Shown here: in pieces, positions 15,123 through 22,735 of the stretch
Position numbering within the stretch: position 1 is the first letter of the stretch
Layout of the letters: the number at the start of each line of letters is the position of its first letter
Assembly (NCBI GenBank): GCA_041664945.1
Contig: JBAYJY010000003.1
Span: 1 to 64,000, forward strand
Length of the DNA: 64,000 nucleotides
From: JBAYJY01 sp041664945
GTDB taxonomy: Bacteria > UBP15 > UBA6099
Reading direction: 5' to 3'
The notes under the pieces: model-generated
Told to the model about the DNA's origin: nothing
What the model saw: only the letters and a program-made list of their open reading frames with translations
The model's database searches: none
Translations under genes and position numbers: made by a program

Positions 15123-16091
15123 CTAACCGATTTCAAACAGTTCGTTCAACTTGGTCGCCTCGAAAAGTGTTTTCAGATTAGCGTCCAATCCTGTAATGAT
15201 CAGCGCGCGGTTTTTCGATTTGAGTTTTCTGCGGATAGTATTGAACTGGCTGAGGCCGTAAGAATCCACGAAATGACAATTCCCGAGGTCAAGACTTACC
15301 GGTCCCGAGGAGGCCGAAATGACGCCTTCGACAAATCCGCGGAAGGTCGCGGCATTCGTATAATTAATATCGCCTTCCACATGAATAATAATGCCGCCGC
15401 CTTTAACCGAAGTGGTCAGATTCATCTCGGAAGGCGCGGAAGCCGGCGGAGGCGGAGTGGCCGCCGGGATGGAATCCGGCGTTTTGCATTTGACCGTATC
15501 GCAACTCGCATCCTTCATGCCGAGCCTTTTAATATTCTCAATTGCGACCGAAGCGGCCCACCGGATATCCGGATCTTCATCGTTCATTACCATAAGAAGC
15601 GGTTCTATGGCCGCTGTGTCTCCGATTTTGCCTAGAGTGTGAATCGCCCGCCACTTCATTTCCCAATCGGTCATTTTCAGAACGGTGATCAGCGGTTCAA
15701 CCGCGCGCGCGGGCGTAATCTTGTGCAGCGCCCGTATAACCTCGATCAACACGTTTTTGTCCTGCTCGTCGAACATCAACATGCGTATGAGACACGCCAC
15801 GGTCTCGTCGCCGCCGATCTCGCCGAGAGCCTGAACAACATTTCGCCGCGCGAACCGGTCATCGCTGTCGAGCGCCCTGATCAGCGGCGCGATCGAATCT
15901 GCGCCGAACTGTGCCAGCGCCTGAATGGCGTTCCAGCGCACAAGCGTGTCCTCGTCATTCAGCGCTGAAATCAACGGGTGTATCGCCCGATGGTCGCCAA
16001 GCTTTCCGAGGTCTTCAATTAAACTCGCCTTTACTACGCCCCGGTCGCTAACCTTTAATTTTTCTATTATCTGCTGCACCTGATCCGACAT
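15123..16091 (-). CDS. HEAT-repeat protein with C-terminal STAS domain
   Basis: A 322-residue cytoplasmic fusion. Residues about 15-190 form about five HEAT (PBS-lyase-like) repeats, each with the pattern AI.PLI.AL.D.D..VRW.A..AL. A Pro/Ala linker (about 205-225) leads to a STAS domain (about 226-322) like anti-anti-sigma factors of the SpoIIAA type. In SpoIIAA the phosphorylated Ser lies in DSSGL; here the motif is D276-S277-Y278-G-L, so the phospho-acceptor position is Tyr. That suggests it is not controlled by a SpoIIAB-like Ser kinase, or uses Ser277. It has a good own promoter and lies beside an ECF cassette on the other strand, but no direct link is shown. Confidence 0.8.
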   Translation of the reverse strand: MSDQVQQIIEKLKVSDRGVVKASLIEDLGKLGDHRAIHPLISALNDEDTLVRWNAIQALAQFGADSIAPLIRALDSDDRFARRNVVQALGEIGGDETVACLIRMLMFDEQDKNVLIEVIRALHKITPARAVEPLITVLKMTDWEMKWRAIHTLGKIGDTAAIEPLLMVMNDEDPDIRWAASVAIENIKRLGMKDASCDTVKCKTPDSIPAATPPPPASAPSEMNLTTSVKGGGIIIHVEGDINYTNAATFRGFVEGVISASSGPVSLDLGNCHFVDSYGLSQFNTIRRKLKSKNRALIITGLDANLKTLFEATKLNELFEIG

Positions 16092-16156
16092 GACTTTTCA
16101 CTTTAACTCAAATCGCGAGTCTTCCTTTGCGCCTATTATTTTCCGAATTATCCTAA

Positions 16157-16184
16157 ATTATAATCATTTAAAAAACCGTTCCAA
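16157..16184 (-). promoter_or_regulatory. Promoter of the HEAT-STAS gene
   Basis: Minus-strand -35 TTGGAA (16179-16184), 16 bp spacer, -10 TATAAT (16157-16162), about 65 bp before the start codon. Confidence 0.65.
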
Positions 16185-16206
16185 TGGCGGCGGAAAACTT
16201 TCCCCG

Positions 16207-16236
16207 TTGCGCCAAACCGCATATTCGATCTACAAT
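16207..16236 (+). promoter_or_regulatory. Possible promoter of the RAYT-like gene
   Basis: -35 TTGCGC (16207-16212), 18 bp spacer, -10 TACAAT (16231-16236). The -10 box ends only 6 nt before the ATG, so the transcript may be leaderless. Confidence 0.35.
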
Positions 16237-16242
16237 AGGTGA

Positions 16243-16722
16243 ATGGATAAAGACGCTCAAACGATTTCTTCGCCTCAGGATTATGTTTTTCTGACCCTCA
16301 CCACTTACCGGAAAAGAAACGTGTTTATAAATGATCCGATATGCGAGGCTCTTTGCGAAGCGATGACTTTTCACATGAAAAGCGGCCACGTCGAGCTCGC
16401 CGGGTTCGTCATCATGCCCGATCACGTTCATTTTCTGATCCGCCCGCGCGATTGGACTATTTCAGATTTCGTAAACAATTTCAAAACATATACCGGCATC
16501 AAAGTAAAAAGCATCGGCCGCTTCTCGCGAAAAGTGTGGCGGCGCAGATTTTACGACATCCCGATGGACAGCCCGGCGGATTTTCGAAAAAAGCTCGATA
16601 ATATGCACAACAATCCACTTGCAAAAAAAATTGCCGCCAAGCCACACGAATATCCATGGTCCAGCGCCGCAAATTACTTTGGCTGGCCGGGAACCGTTCC
16701 CGTTACTATCGCTCGGTTTTAG
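16243..16722 (+). CDS. REP-associated (RAYT/IS200-like) transposase, probably catalytically degenerate
   Basis: A 159-residue Y1/HUH-fold protein of the kind that moves REP palindromes or IS200 elements as single strands. The metal-binding motif is H61-V-H63 in IMPDHVHFLI. The family normally has the nucleophile Tyr in a YIHxNP motif; here the stretch is DNMHNNP, so Asn120 is at that place. The C-terminal EYPWSSAANYF is typical. No flanking target duplication or matching ends of an insertion sequence are visible. A hairpin 114-141 bp downstream could be a relic REP. It may be an inactive or domesticated copy. Confidence 0.75.
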   Translation: MDKDAQTISSPQDYVFLTLTTYRKRNVFINDPICEALCEAMTFHMKSGHVELAGFVIMPDHVHFLIRPRDWTISDFVNNFKTYTGIKVKSIGRFSRKVWRRRFYDIPMDSPADFRKKLDNMHNNPLAKKIAAKPHEYPWSSAANYFGWPGTVPVTIARF

Positions 16723-16835
16723 TTAAGCCGTCCCGCGGTTCAGCCAAGCGGATATTTGCCTAAACAGACATTCAATATAATCCAATTCGGTCAACTTTTT
16801 GTAATATATGTGGAATCTATATATAGAAACATAAA

Positions 16836-16863
16836 AAGCCGGTCAAGCCGGCCTTGCCGGTTT
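16836..16863 (+). repeat. Imperfect hairpin downstream of the RAYT gene (possible REP relic or terminator)
   Basis: CCGG-t-CAAG-ccggc-CTTG-CCGG with flanking A-T pairs forms an 11-bp stem with one bulged T. It lies between the transposase and the next promoter. Without further copies in this window, REP identity is unproven. Confidence 0.35.
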
Positions 16864-16895
16864 CGGCGTTTACTATCGGCGCAGCCCGATAATTC

Positions 16896-16924
16896 TTTAC
16901 TTTTCGAGCTGTTTTAGCTACAAT
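16896..16924 (+). promoter_or_regulatory. Promoter of the TPR lipoprotein gene
   Basis: -35 TTTACT (16896-16901), 17 bp spacer, -10 TACAAT (16919-16924). The start would lie about 30 nt before the ATG at 16963. Confidence 0.65.
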
Positions 16925-16962
16925 TAAGATTGTTAAGCGCCGGTATGAAAAGGAGAACATAT

Positions 16963-17529
16963 ATGAGGAAAAGAGCGATATTTTTCTTGTTATCCACAAT
17001 GATCGCCCTCTCTGCGCTGACAGTCGGATGCTCAAAATCAGCTCTCGACCTTTACAAAGCAGAAGTCAAAAAGAATCCGAACAGCCCTCAGGCGCACAAT
17101 AACCTCGCTTATAAGCTGACTCAGATGAAACAGTATGAAGCCGCCTTGAAGGAATACGACAAGTCGCTGGAGTTGCGCCCCGGAGATTTTCTTGCCGCAA
17201 ACAACAAAGGCTTCATTCTCTACAATATGGGACGCTATAACGAAGCGATCGCGGTTTTCAGCAAGCTTATTAAACAAGAACCAAGCAACAGCCTCCTGTG
17301 GAACAACGTCGCCATGTGCTTCCACAAAATGAAAAAATACAGCGAGGCTTACGCATTTTATTCAAAATCGCTGGAACTTAACCCCTTGAACTCTCAGGCG
17401 TCGAACGGGATGAAGATTCTTCAGGATGAAATGAAAAAAGCTAAACTGCCTTTCCCGCCCTCGCCGGCTCCGGCGCCACAGGCCACCGAAAAAATACCTG
17501 CGACTCCGAATGCGAAAGTCGCGAAATAG
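16963..17529 (+). CDS. TPR-repeat lipoprotein
   Basis: A 188-residue exported lipoprotein. The lipobox LTVGC places the lipid-modified Cys at about residue 23, followed by Ser. Three to four TPR motifs follow, for example AHNNLAYKLTQMKQYEAAL, AANNKGFILYNMGRYNEAI and WNNVAMCFHKMKKYSEAY, then a Pro/Ala-rich tail. TPR lipoproteins usually scaffold envelope protein complexes (such as PilF or BamD-like roles); nothing here fixes the partner. Start chosen at 16963 because of AAGGAG 7 nt upstream and the signal peptide that begins there; open frame from 16930 adds 11 residues without a ribosome site. Confidence 0.8.
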   Translation: MRKRAIFFLLSTMIALSALTVGCSKSALDLYKAEVKKNPNSPQAHNNLAYKLTQMKQYEAALKEYDKSLELRPGDFLAANNKGFILYNMGRYNEAIAVFSKLIKQEPSNSLLWNNVAMCFHKMKKYSEAYAFYSKSLELNPLNSQASNGMKILQDEMKKAKLPFPPSPAPAPQATEKIPATPNAKVAK

Positions 17530-17674
17530 AGGCCACACGCTTTCTTTCGGGATTTCACTTCTCGAATACTATCGGATAATCAAGCGCCGGACACAGTTTT
17601 TTTGATTCAATCGCATGTCTTTCATCAAACGCTTTTATCATTTATTCCGAGTCTGCCGATAGAATTCGGGTTCA

Positions 17675-17703
17675 TTGATGGGCGTAATTTCCGGCGCTAT
17701 AAT
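17675..17703 (+). promoter_or_regulatory. Promoter of the FG-GAP-like exported protein gene
   Basis: -35 TTGATG (17675-17680), 17 bp spacer, -10 TATAAT (17698-17703). Confidence 0.7.
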
Positions 17704-17759
17704 TAATACACAGGCTTCTTAGTCCGTTGATTCCCTCTCGTGGGAAACAGGCGCGTTAT

Positions 17760-18854
17760 ATGATCTTGCATTCAGTTCAATCGAGACGATTCATGGCGCA
17801 TTTTTTTTGCTGCGCCTCCATTCTTTTAATTTCAGCTATTTCGGCTCTGGCCGCTACTGATACAGATGCGAACAAGAACCCCGCGGGCTACAAAAGCGTC
17901 TGGAAAGGCGGCCTCGACAGCGGCGAGTGCTATTATTTAGCCAGCCGGGCGCTGAACGGCAATTTCGCCTCCGGCGCCGGCGAAGAGCTGGCCTTGCTGG
18001 ACGACGCCGGCTTCGGCCATGTCCTGAAATGGAACGGTCAGGGATTCTCCGAGGTATGGATCACTTCAGACCGCATCGCGGACCAGCCGGTGGAAAAAAC
18101 GGCAGTTGCGGACTTCGCTGGCGACGGGAGCGACTCTTCGGCTCTGATGCTCGCTAACGGCGAGTTGAACGTCTGGAACGGCGAAAGCGATTCATTCGAA
18201 ATGCTTTGCCGCGACTGCGCATCCGAACTGCGCGGCCAGTACAGAATCCGGCTGATCGCGGCTTCCGACTTCGACGGCGACAGACGCGATGAAATTATCG
18301 CGTGGGCTGAGTCGAAAGGACATTTCTATCTCCTTACGCTTGAGCTGTCCGGAGATAAACTCGAACTTTTTTCCAGCCATCAGATCGAGGGCGCCGGCAA
18401 AGCGCTCGACATTCTCGTTCTTAAGCGAACGTCCGGAGAAGAAGATTATTTCCTGCTCGAAACAGGAGGTATTTTAGGCTATAGGCTGACAAATCTCGTC
18501 GTTGACGAAGAAGGAATCAGGATCGGCCGCCGGCTTCCTCTGAATAAACAATACAAAAAAATCATTTCCGCATGGGCCGGAAAAACCAGCCCGAAGAACA
18601 AAAGCGCCGTTTTTCTGCTCACATCGCGAGGAGGACAACTCGACCTGATCGCCATTGACCCGACAAGCGGCAAGGAATTGACGCTTATAGAAAAAGCGCC
18701 TCTTCAAACCCGTTTAGCGCTCTCAGCCGACATCTACGGCGACGGCAAAGAGGAAATTATTTTCACAGAGGTGAATTGCAAATATAATATATACTCGAAA
18801 GCGCAAACGAAGGCGCCCGGCGCAAGAAACAGCAAACCCGTCAAACAACGCTGA
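17760..18854 (+). CDS. Exported protein with FG-GAP/VCBS-like calcium-loop repeats
   Basis: A 364-residue protein with a signal peptide (hydrophobic AHFFCCASILLISAISALA at about 12-31 from the chosen ATG). The mature part has repeated Asp-rich loops of the FG-GAP/VCBS type, such as DFAGDGSD, DFDGDRRDEII and DIYGDGKEEIIF, which in known proteins bind calcium between blades of a beta-propeller. Spacing of about 65-160 residues between clear loops suggests a diverged propeller. Function is probably adhesion or a structural role; no enzyme motif is seen. Start is uncertain: TTG 17727, ATG 17760 and ATG 17793 are in frame and none has a strong ribosome site. Confidence 0.65.
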   Translation: MILHSVQSRRFMAHFFCCASILLISAISALAATDTDANKNPAGYKSVWKGGLDSGECYYLASRALNGNFASGAGEELALLDDAGFGHVLKWNGQGFSEVWITSDRIADQPVEKTAVADFAGDGSDSSALMLANGELNVWNGESDSFEMLCRDCASELRGQYRIRLIAASDFDGDRRDEIIAWAESKGHFYLLTLELSGDKLELFSSHQIEGAGKALDILVLKRTSGEEDYFLLETGGILGYRLTNLVVDEEGIRIGRRLPLNKQYKKIISAWAGKTSPKNKSAVFLLTSRGGQLDLIAIDPTSGKELTLIEKAPLQTRLALSADIYGDGKEEIIFTEVNCKYNIYSKAQTKAPGARNSKPVKQR

Positions 18855-18938
18855 GCTGACGCCGCGCAGCGGCGGACTTATTTGCGGCCTTATCAACGCC
18901 GGGCGCTTTTTTCGTGTATATTGTTACGGAGGCTTGTT

Positions 18939-19496
18939 TTGAGCGTGTGGGATGACCTGAAAGAAAAAGTTCTTTCCTGCAAGAAATGCGAGCTTTGCCG
19001 TGAACGGACTCAGGCTGTTTTCGGCGAGGGCGACGCGGATGCAGCAATTATGTTCGTAGGCGAAGGCCCGGGGGCCGAAGAAGACCGGTTAGGCCGCCCG
19101 TTCGTCGGCGCCGCCGGAAAACTGCTCGATGAGATGCTCGCCGGGATCGGCCTCAACCGCACTCAGGTTTTCATCGCCAACATTATCAAATGTCGTCCGC
19201 CGAACAACAGAGATCCCAAGCCCGAAGAGATTGACGCCTGCAAGGAATACCTCTTCGCGCAAATCGCCTATATCAATCCGAAAGTTATCTGCACGCTCGG
19301 GCGCCACTCGCTTCACACTCTCGTGCGGCCCGACATAAGTATCTCCAAGGAACACGGAAAGCCGATTCGTTGGAAAGGGCTTCTCTATCTGCCGGTATAC
19401 CACCCGGCGGCCGTGCTTTACCGCAGGCAGCTCATGGACTCCCTGCGCTACGATTTCGAACAGTTAAAACTCGTTTCCGAGCGTGGATATTATTGA
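18939..19496 (+). CDS. Type-4 (iron-sulfur) uracil-DNA glycosylase
   Basis: A 185-residue family 4 uracil-DNA glycosylase, which removes uracil from DNA to start base excision repair. The N-terminal CKKCELC and two later cysteines (in IIKCRPP and EEIDACKEY) match the four ligands of the 4Fe-4S cluster. Active-site motifs are GEGPGAEEDRLGRPFVG and the C-terminal YHPAAVLY. Start chosen as TTG at 18939 because GGAGG lies 6 nt upstream; the open frame extends 19 codons further without a ribosome site. The stop overlaps the yggT start (TGATG), so it heads an operon with yggT, divIVA and DUF167. Confidence 0.9.
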   Translation: MSVWDDLKEKVLSCKKCELCRERTQAVFGEGDADAAIMFVGEGPGAEEDRLGRPFVGAAGKLLDEMLAGIGLNRTQVFIANIIKCRPPNNRDPKPEEIDACKEYLFAQIAYINPKVICTLGRHSLHTLVRPDISISKEHGKPIRWKGLLYLPVYHPAAVLYRRQLMDSLRYDFEQLKLVSERGYY

Positions 19497-19798
19497 TGAC
19501 TTTATTCGCGGTAAAAAAAATTATCACGGGCGTTTTTACATTATATGAAGCGCTGATATTTATAAACGTAATACTGTCGTGGTCGCAACGCCGGCCTGCC
19601 GGCCGCATTTGGGACCTGCTCGACATGGTCACCGAACCTGTCCTCGGCCCCTGCCGAGACATTTTGAATTCGCTATACCGGTTCGTCGGCATAGACCAGC
19701 GGAGTTTTCCTCTGGACCTCTCGCCGATGCTCGCGTTAGTTCTTCTGGACCTCGTTCGCCGCGCGGCGCTTCTCGGCGCTGTCCGCCTGCTGGGATAG
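19496..19798 (+). CDS. yggT: YggT family membrane protein
   Basis: A 100-residue protein with two hydrophobic segments (about residues 1-25 and 75-95). The order yggT-divIVA-DUF167 is conserved in many bacteria, where YggT-like proteins (YlmG in Bacillus and in plastids) are linked with cell division or nucleoid distribution. The segment LYEALIFINVILSWSQ and the following DPLLD-like stretch (here WDLLDMVTEPVLGP) match the family. ATG at 19496 overlaps the glycosylase stop by one base. Confidence 0.85.
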   Translation: MTLFAVKKIITGVFTLYEALIFINVILSWSQRRPAGRIWDLLDMVTEPVLGPCRDILNSLYRFVGIDQRSFPLDLSPMLALVLLDLVRRAALLGAVRLLG

Positions 19799-19816
19799 CA
19801 TTAAATTGGAGGAAAC

Positions 19817-20266
19817 ATGAGCCTCGTTCCGCTCGAAATCACTTCTAAAGAATTTCACAAAACCATGCGCGGATACGATCCGATGGAAGTCAAAAGCTTC
19901 CTTGAGGAAGTGTCGCGCGAGCTCGGCCGCGCGTTGTCAGACAAATCGGCCATCGCCGCCGAACTCAACGCCGTCAAAGATAATCTCGCGAAGTATCACG
20001 AACTTGAGGACGCGATCAAGGAGACGCTCCTTCTCGCGCAACGAACACGTGAAGAAGTCGTCGAATCGGCGAAAAAACAGGCCGAACTGATAATCGAAGA
20101 GGCCCGCCATCAGGGCCGCAAGATTGAGGAGCGGTACGCTACGCTAAAAGCGACCAAGCGCGAGTTCGAGATCGAGTTCGACGCGCTGATCTCGGCTTTC
20201 CACGGCAAACTGAAAGAGCTTCATGAGCCGGAAGACAAAAGAGACGCCGCGCATGACGCCGATTGA
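19817..20266 (+). CDS. divIVA: DivIVA domain protein
   Basis: A 149-residue coiled-coil protein. The N-terminal membrane-binding motif is clear: PLEITSKEFHKTMRGYDPMEVKSFLEEV (two short pieces: ITSKEFHK and GYDPMEVKSFL), followed by a heptad-rich helix to about residue 135. DivIVA binds curved membranes and marks division sites or poles; in diderms such as some deltaproteobacteria and Synergistetes it also occurs. GGAGGAAAC precedes the ATG. It lies 18 bp after yggT and overlaps the DUF167 gene. Confidence 0.9.
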   Translation: MSLVPLEITSKEFHKTMRGYDPMEVKSFLEEVSRELGRALSDKSAIAAELNAVKDNLAKYHELEDAIKETLLLAQRTREEVVESAKKQAELIIEEARHQGRKIEERYATLKATKREFEIEFDALISAFHGKLKELHEPEDKRDAAHDAD

Positions 20267-20564
20267 AACGCTCGAAACGAAGAAAGGCCTGAGCTTCGAA
20301 GTCAGAGTCAGGCCGTCGGCGGGCCGGAGCGGCTTCGCCGGCGAACACGCAGGCGCTCTGAAAGTCAACCTGAAATCGCCGCCCGAAGACGGAAAAGCGA
20401 ACAAAGAGCTTATCGGCATTATAGCGAAAGCTCTGGGCGTCCCTGCCAGCGGAGTGGCGATTGTCTCCGGCGAAACATCCCGGACCAAGCGCATCGGCGT
20501 CTCCGGAGTCAGCCGCGTCAAACTGGATAATTTTCTGGCGGACGTTACAAAAACGGAAAAATAA
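20223..20564 (+). CDS. DUF167 (YggU/UPF0235) family protein
   Basis: A protein of up to 113 residues of the small UPF0235 family, of unknown molecular function. The signature VRVRPSAGRSGFAGEHAGALKV (short pieces VRVRPSAG and LKVNLKSPPEDGKANKEL) is clear. It follows divIVA as in many genomes. The first ATG at 20223 overlaps divIVA by 44 bp; ATG at 20253 gives a 14-bp overlap and a protein of 103 residues, and I cannot decide between them. Confidence 0.88.
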   Translation: MSRKTKETPRMTPIETLETKKGLSFEVRVRPSAGRSGFAGEHAGALKVNLKSPPEDGKANKELIGIIAKALGVPASGVAIVSGETSRTKRIGVSGVSRVKLDNFLADVTKTEK

Positions 20565-20606
20565 ATTAGATTAATTGAGTGAAGTTTCTACGAACTGGAG
20601 AATAAA

Positions 20607-21131
20607 ATGGCAAAAGCTGAACCGATGGAAAAATGCAGTTGCGGAGGCAAGCTGGCCGATTACGACGATTACTTGGCGAAACAGGCGGTGAAACGAGGCG
20701 TCGCGGCGCTGCCCGCGGCGGTAATTCTGTGCGCTGTATGGGCGCCGCTTTTCTGCCTCGTCCGCTTAGGCATCGGCGGCGTGATCGGCGCTGCGGGCGC
20801 AAGCGCAATTCTGGTTCTGCTTCTGAAAAAGGTTTTTATCGGAATAATATTGGGAGTTCTTGTTTCGGTCGCTGTTGGAATCGGGCGAAGCGATCTCGGA
20901 TTGTTTCTCGGCGCAGTAATCGGATCGCTTGGAGGATTCTTCGTAGCGGCTGCGTCGGCAATGCCGCTTAAATCAGACGCAACGCATCGTCTCGATGTCG
21001 TGCTTGTAGCTGTAATTTCCGGAATATTATGCGCGGCTACTGTTTACTTCGCGGAAGCCTACGGGCGGAGCAAGTATGCGAAATATATCGGGCCGGAACC
21101 TCATGAAGGAACCGGCGCAGGCGGCAATTAA
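20607..21131 (+). CDS. Polytopic membrane protein of unknown function
   Basis: A 174-residue protein with a short N-terminal CSCGGK motif (possible metal or lipid-facing knuckle) and about four to five hydrophobic helices from residue 33 to 155, rich in Gly and Ala (for example GIIGVLVSVAVGIG-like stretch at about 80-95). I do not recognise a family. It lies 42 bp after DUF167 and may be co-transcribed with the divIVA group. Its last 4 bp overlap the convergent rpmB gene. Confidence 0.6.
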   Translation: MAKAEPMEKCSCGGKLADYDDYLAKQAVKRGVAALPAAVILCAVWAPLFCLVRLGIGGVIGAAGASAILVLLLKKVFIGIILGVLVSVAVGIGRSDLGLFLGAVIGSLGGFFVAAASAMPLKSDATHRLDVVLVAVISGILCAATVYFAEAYGRSKYAKYIGPEPHEGTGAGGN

Positions 21132-21346
21132 ACTGCAGTTGTCGCTACGGTCGCTTTGCCGGCCTTCTGTACTTTATTCGACCTTAAACACCGCGTGCAA
21201 ACTTTCATTGTTTTGCGGACTCCGTCTTTTTCAACGTGCACCGTTCGCAGATTCGGCTTGAACGTGCGCTTCGTTCTGCGGTTCGAATGGCTGACGTTGT
21301 TGCCGCTCGTAGTCCCTTTACCACACACATCACATTTATAAGACAT
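21128..21346 (-). CDS. rpmB: 50S ribosomal protein L28 (zinc-binding type)
   Basis: A 72-residue L28. It carries four cysteines in two CxxC pairs, CDVC (5-8) and CTRC (51-54), the zinc-binding form. The core GNNVSHSNRRTKR and FKPNLR are the L28 signature. A very good promoter (TTGACA-17-TAAAAT) lies about 54 bp upstream and AAGGAAG precedes the ATG. Zinc-type ribosomal proteins are often replaced by zinc-free paralogues in zinc shortage; no paralogue is in this window. Confidence 0.96.
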   Translation of the reverse strand: MSYKCDVCGKGTTSGNNVSHSNRRTKRTFKPNLRTVHVEKDGVRKTMKVCTRCLRSNKVQKAGKATVATTAV

Positions 21347-21399
21347 TAGAACACTTCCTTTTCATGCGGTCCCTCGGTTCCCGCGTAAACAAGCATATG

Positions 21400-21428
21400 A
21401 TTTTAGTTTGTATCTCAAAAACTGTCAA
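21400..21428 (-). promoter_or_regulatory. rpmB promoter
   Basis: Minus-strand -35 TTGACA (21423-21428, perfect), 17 bp spacer, -10 TAAAAT (21400-21405). Confidence 0.85.
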
Positions 21429-21520
21429 TAGCCTCCTGTTTTGCAAAATCCTCTCGATAGTGGAAATTTTTGTGCGGTTAGGTGTATTTTATATCAGGTA
21501 AAAGATATATTTTATGGTCT

Positions 21521-22699
21521 ATGGGAGAGTTGCGCTTGGGAACAGAGGCTGACGGGATACAAAAGGTTTTCACTGATAGATTCGGCGGCGGCGATATTCT
21601 GACCGTCCGGGCGCCCGGGCGCGTCAATCTGATCGGCGAGCACACCGACTATAACGACGGGTTCGTGCTCCCAATGGCGATCCTTAACGGCATAACAATG
21701 GCCGGCCGCAAGCGCGACGACCGGTTGCTCCGCCTGTTCTCAATCGACTACAACGAGGAAGTCACGATCGACCTCGGCGCGCGGTTCGATAAACGGCCTC
21801 AGCGCTGGAGCATGTATATCGACGGGGTCGTGCGATCGTTCGAGGAAGAACTTGGCGATGAACTGCCCGGCTTCGACGCTGTTCTCACCGGCGACGTGCC
21901 GCAGGGATCGGGCCTAAGTTCGTCCGCCGCGCTCGAAGTGGCGACAGGATTTATGATAAACGAAATGCTCGGCCTCGGAGTCAGCCGCGTCGAAATCGCG
22001 CTCTTCGGCCAGAAAGCAGAGAACAACTACCTCGGCGTCCGTTGCGGCATCATGGATCAGTTCGCATCATGCCTCTGCGCCGCGGATTCAGCGCTCTTCC
22101 TCGACTGCCGAAGCCTCGATTTCGAGAGGGTTCCGCTTGTTATGAAAAACGAAGCGATTCTTATTCTCGACACCGGGAAGTCGCGCGGGCTTGTAGACTC
22201 GGCCTACAACGAGCGGCGCCGCGCCTGCGAGGACGGCGTGAAACTTTTCGCGGGATGGCTGCCAGGAACGCGCGCTCTGCGCGACGTATCTTCGGAACAG
22301 TACGAGAGATATGCGGATCGTCTGCCGGACGAAGTCCGCAAAAGGTGCCGGCACATCGTTTATGAAAACGAACGCGTGCTCGAAAGCGTGAAATGCCTCA
22401 AGAACGGAAACCTCGCGCGGTTCGGCGAACTGATGTGGGAGTCGCACGACAGTCTGCGCGATGATTTCGAGGTAAGTTGCGCCGAGCTCGACGCTCTGAA
22501 CGGGATCGCTCACGGGCTCGACGGAATGCTGGGCGAGCGGATGACAGGCGCCGGCTTCGGCGGCTGCGCGGTCGCGCTCGTCAAACGTGAAGCTGAACAA
22601 CAGGCGCGCGAAACGCTCTCCGCCGGATACCTCGATAAAACAGGACGCAGTCTTAAAATATATGGAACAGGCGCCGCGGACGGCGCCCGGTTAATTTAG
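21521..22699 (+). CDS. galK: Galactokinase
   Basis: A 392-residue GHMP kinase that phosphorylates galactose at C1 using ATP. The galactokinase signature GRVNLIGEHTDYNDGFVLP lies near residue 32, the ATP-binding GSGLSSSAALE near 130, and the third motif GAGFGGCAVALV near 350. No galT or galE is next to it. Start uncertain: GTG 21482, ATG 21521 and TTG 21536 (with GGGAGAG 6 nt upstream) are in frame; ATG 21521 gives the usual family length. It heads a run of six closely spaced plus-strand genes (galK-hldA-hldC-comF-yqgF-like-hyuA). Confidence 0.93.
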   Translation: MGELRLGTEADGIQKVFTDRFGGGDILTVRAPGRVNLIGEHTDYNDGFVLPMAILNGITMAGRKRDDRLLRLFSIDYNEEVTIDLGARFDKRPQRWSMYIDGVVRSFEEELGDELPGFDAVLTGDVPQGSGLSSSAALEVATGFMINEMLGLGVSRVEIALFGQKAENNYLGVRCGIMDQFASCLCAADSALFLDCRSLDFERVPLVMKNEAILILDTGKSRGLVDSAYNERRRACEDGVKLFAGWLPGTRALRDVSSEQYERYADRLPDEVRKRCRHIVYENERVLESVKCLKNGNLARFGELMWESHDSLRDDFEVSCAELDALNGIAHGLDGMLGERMTGAGFGGCAVALVKREAEQQARETLSAGYLDKTGRSLKIYGTGAADGARLI

Positions 22700-22735
22700 T
22701 TTTCATTTTGGCTTTTGAAAATATAGGAGACATAA

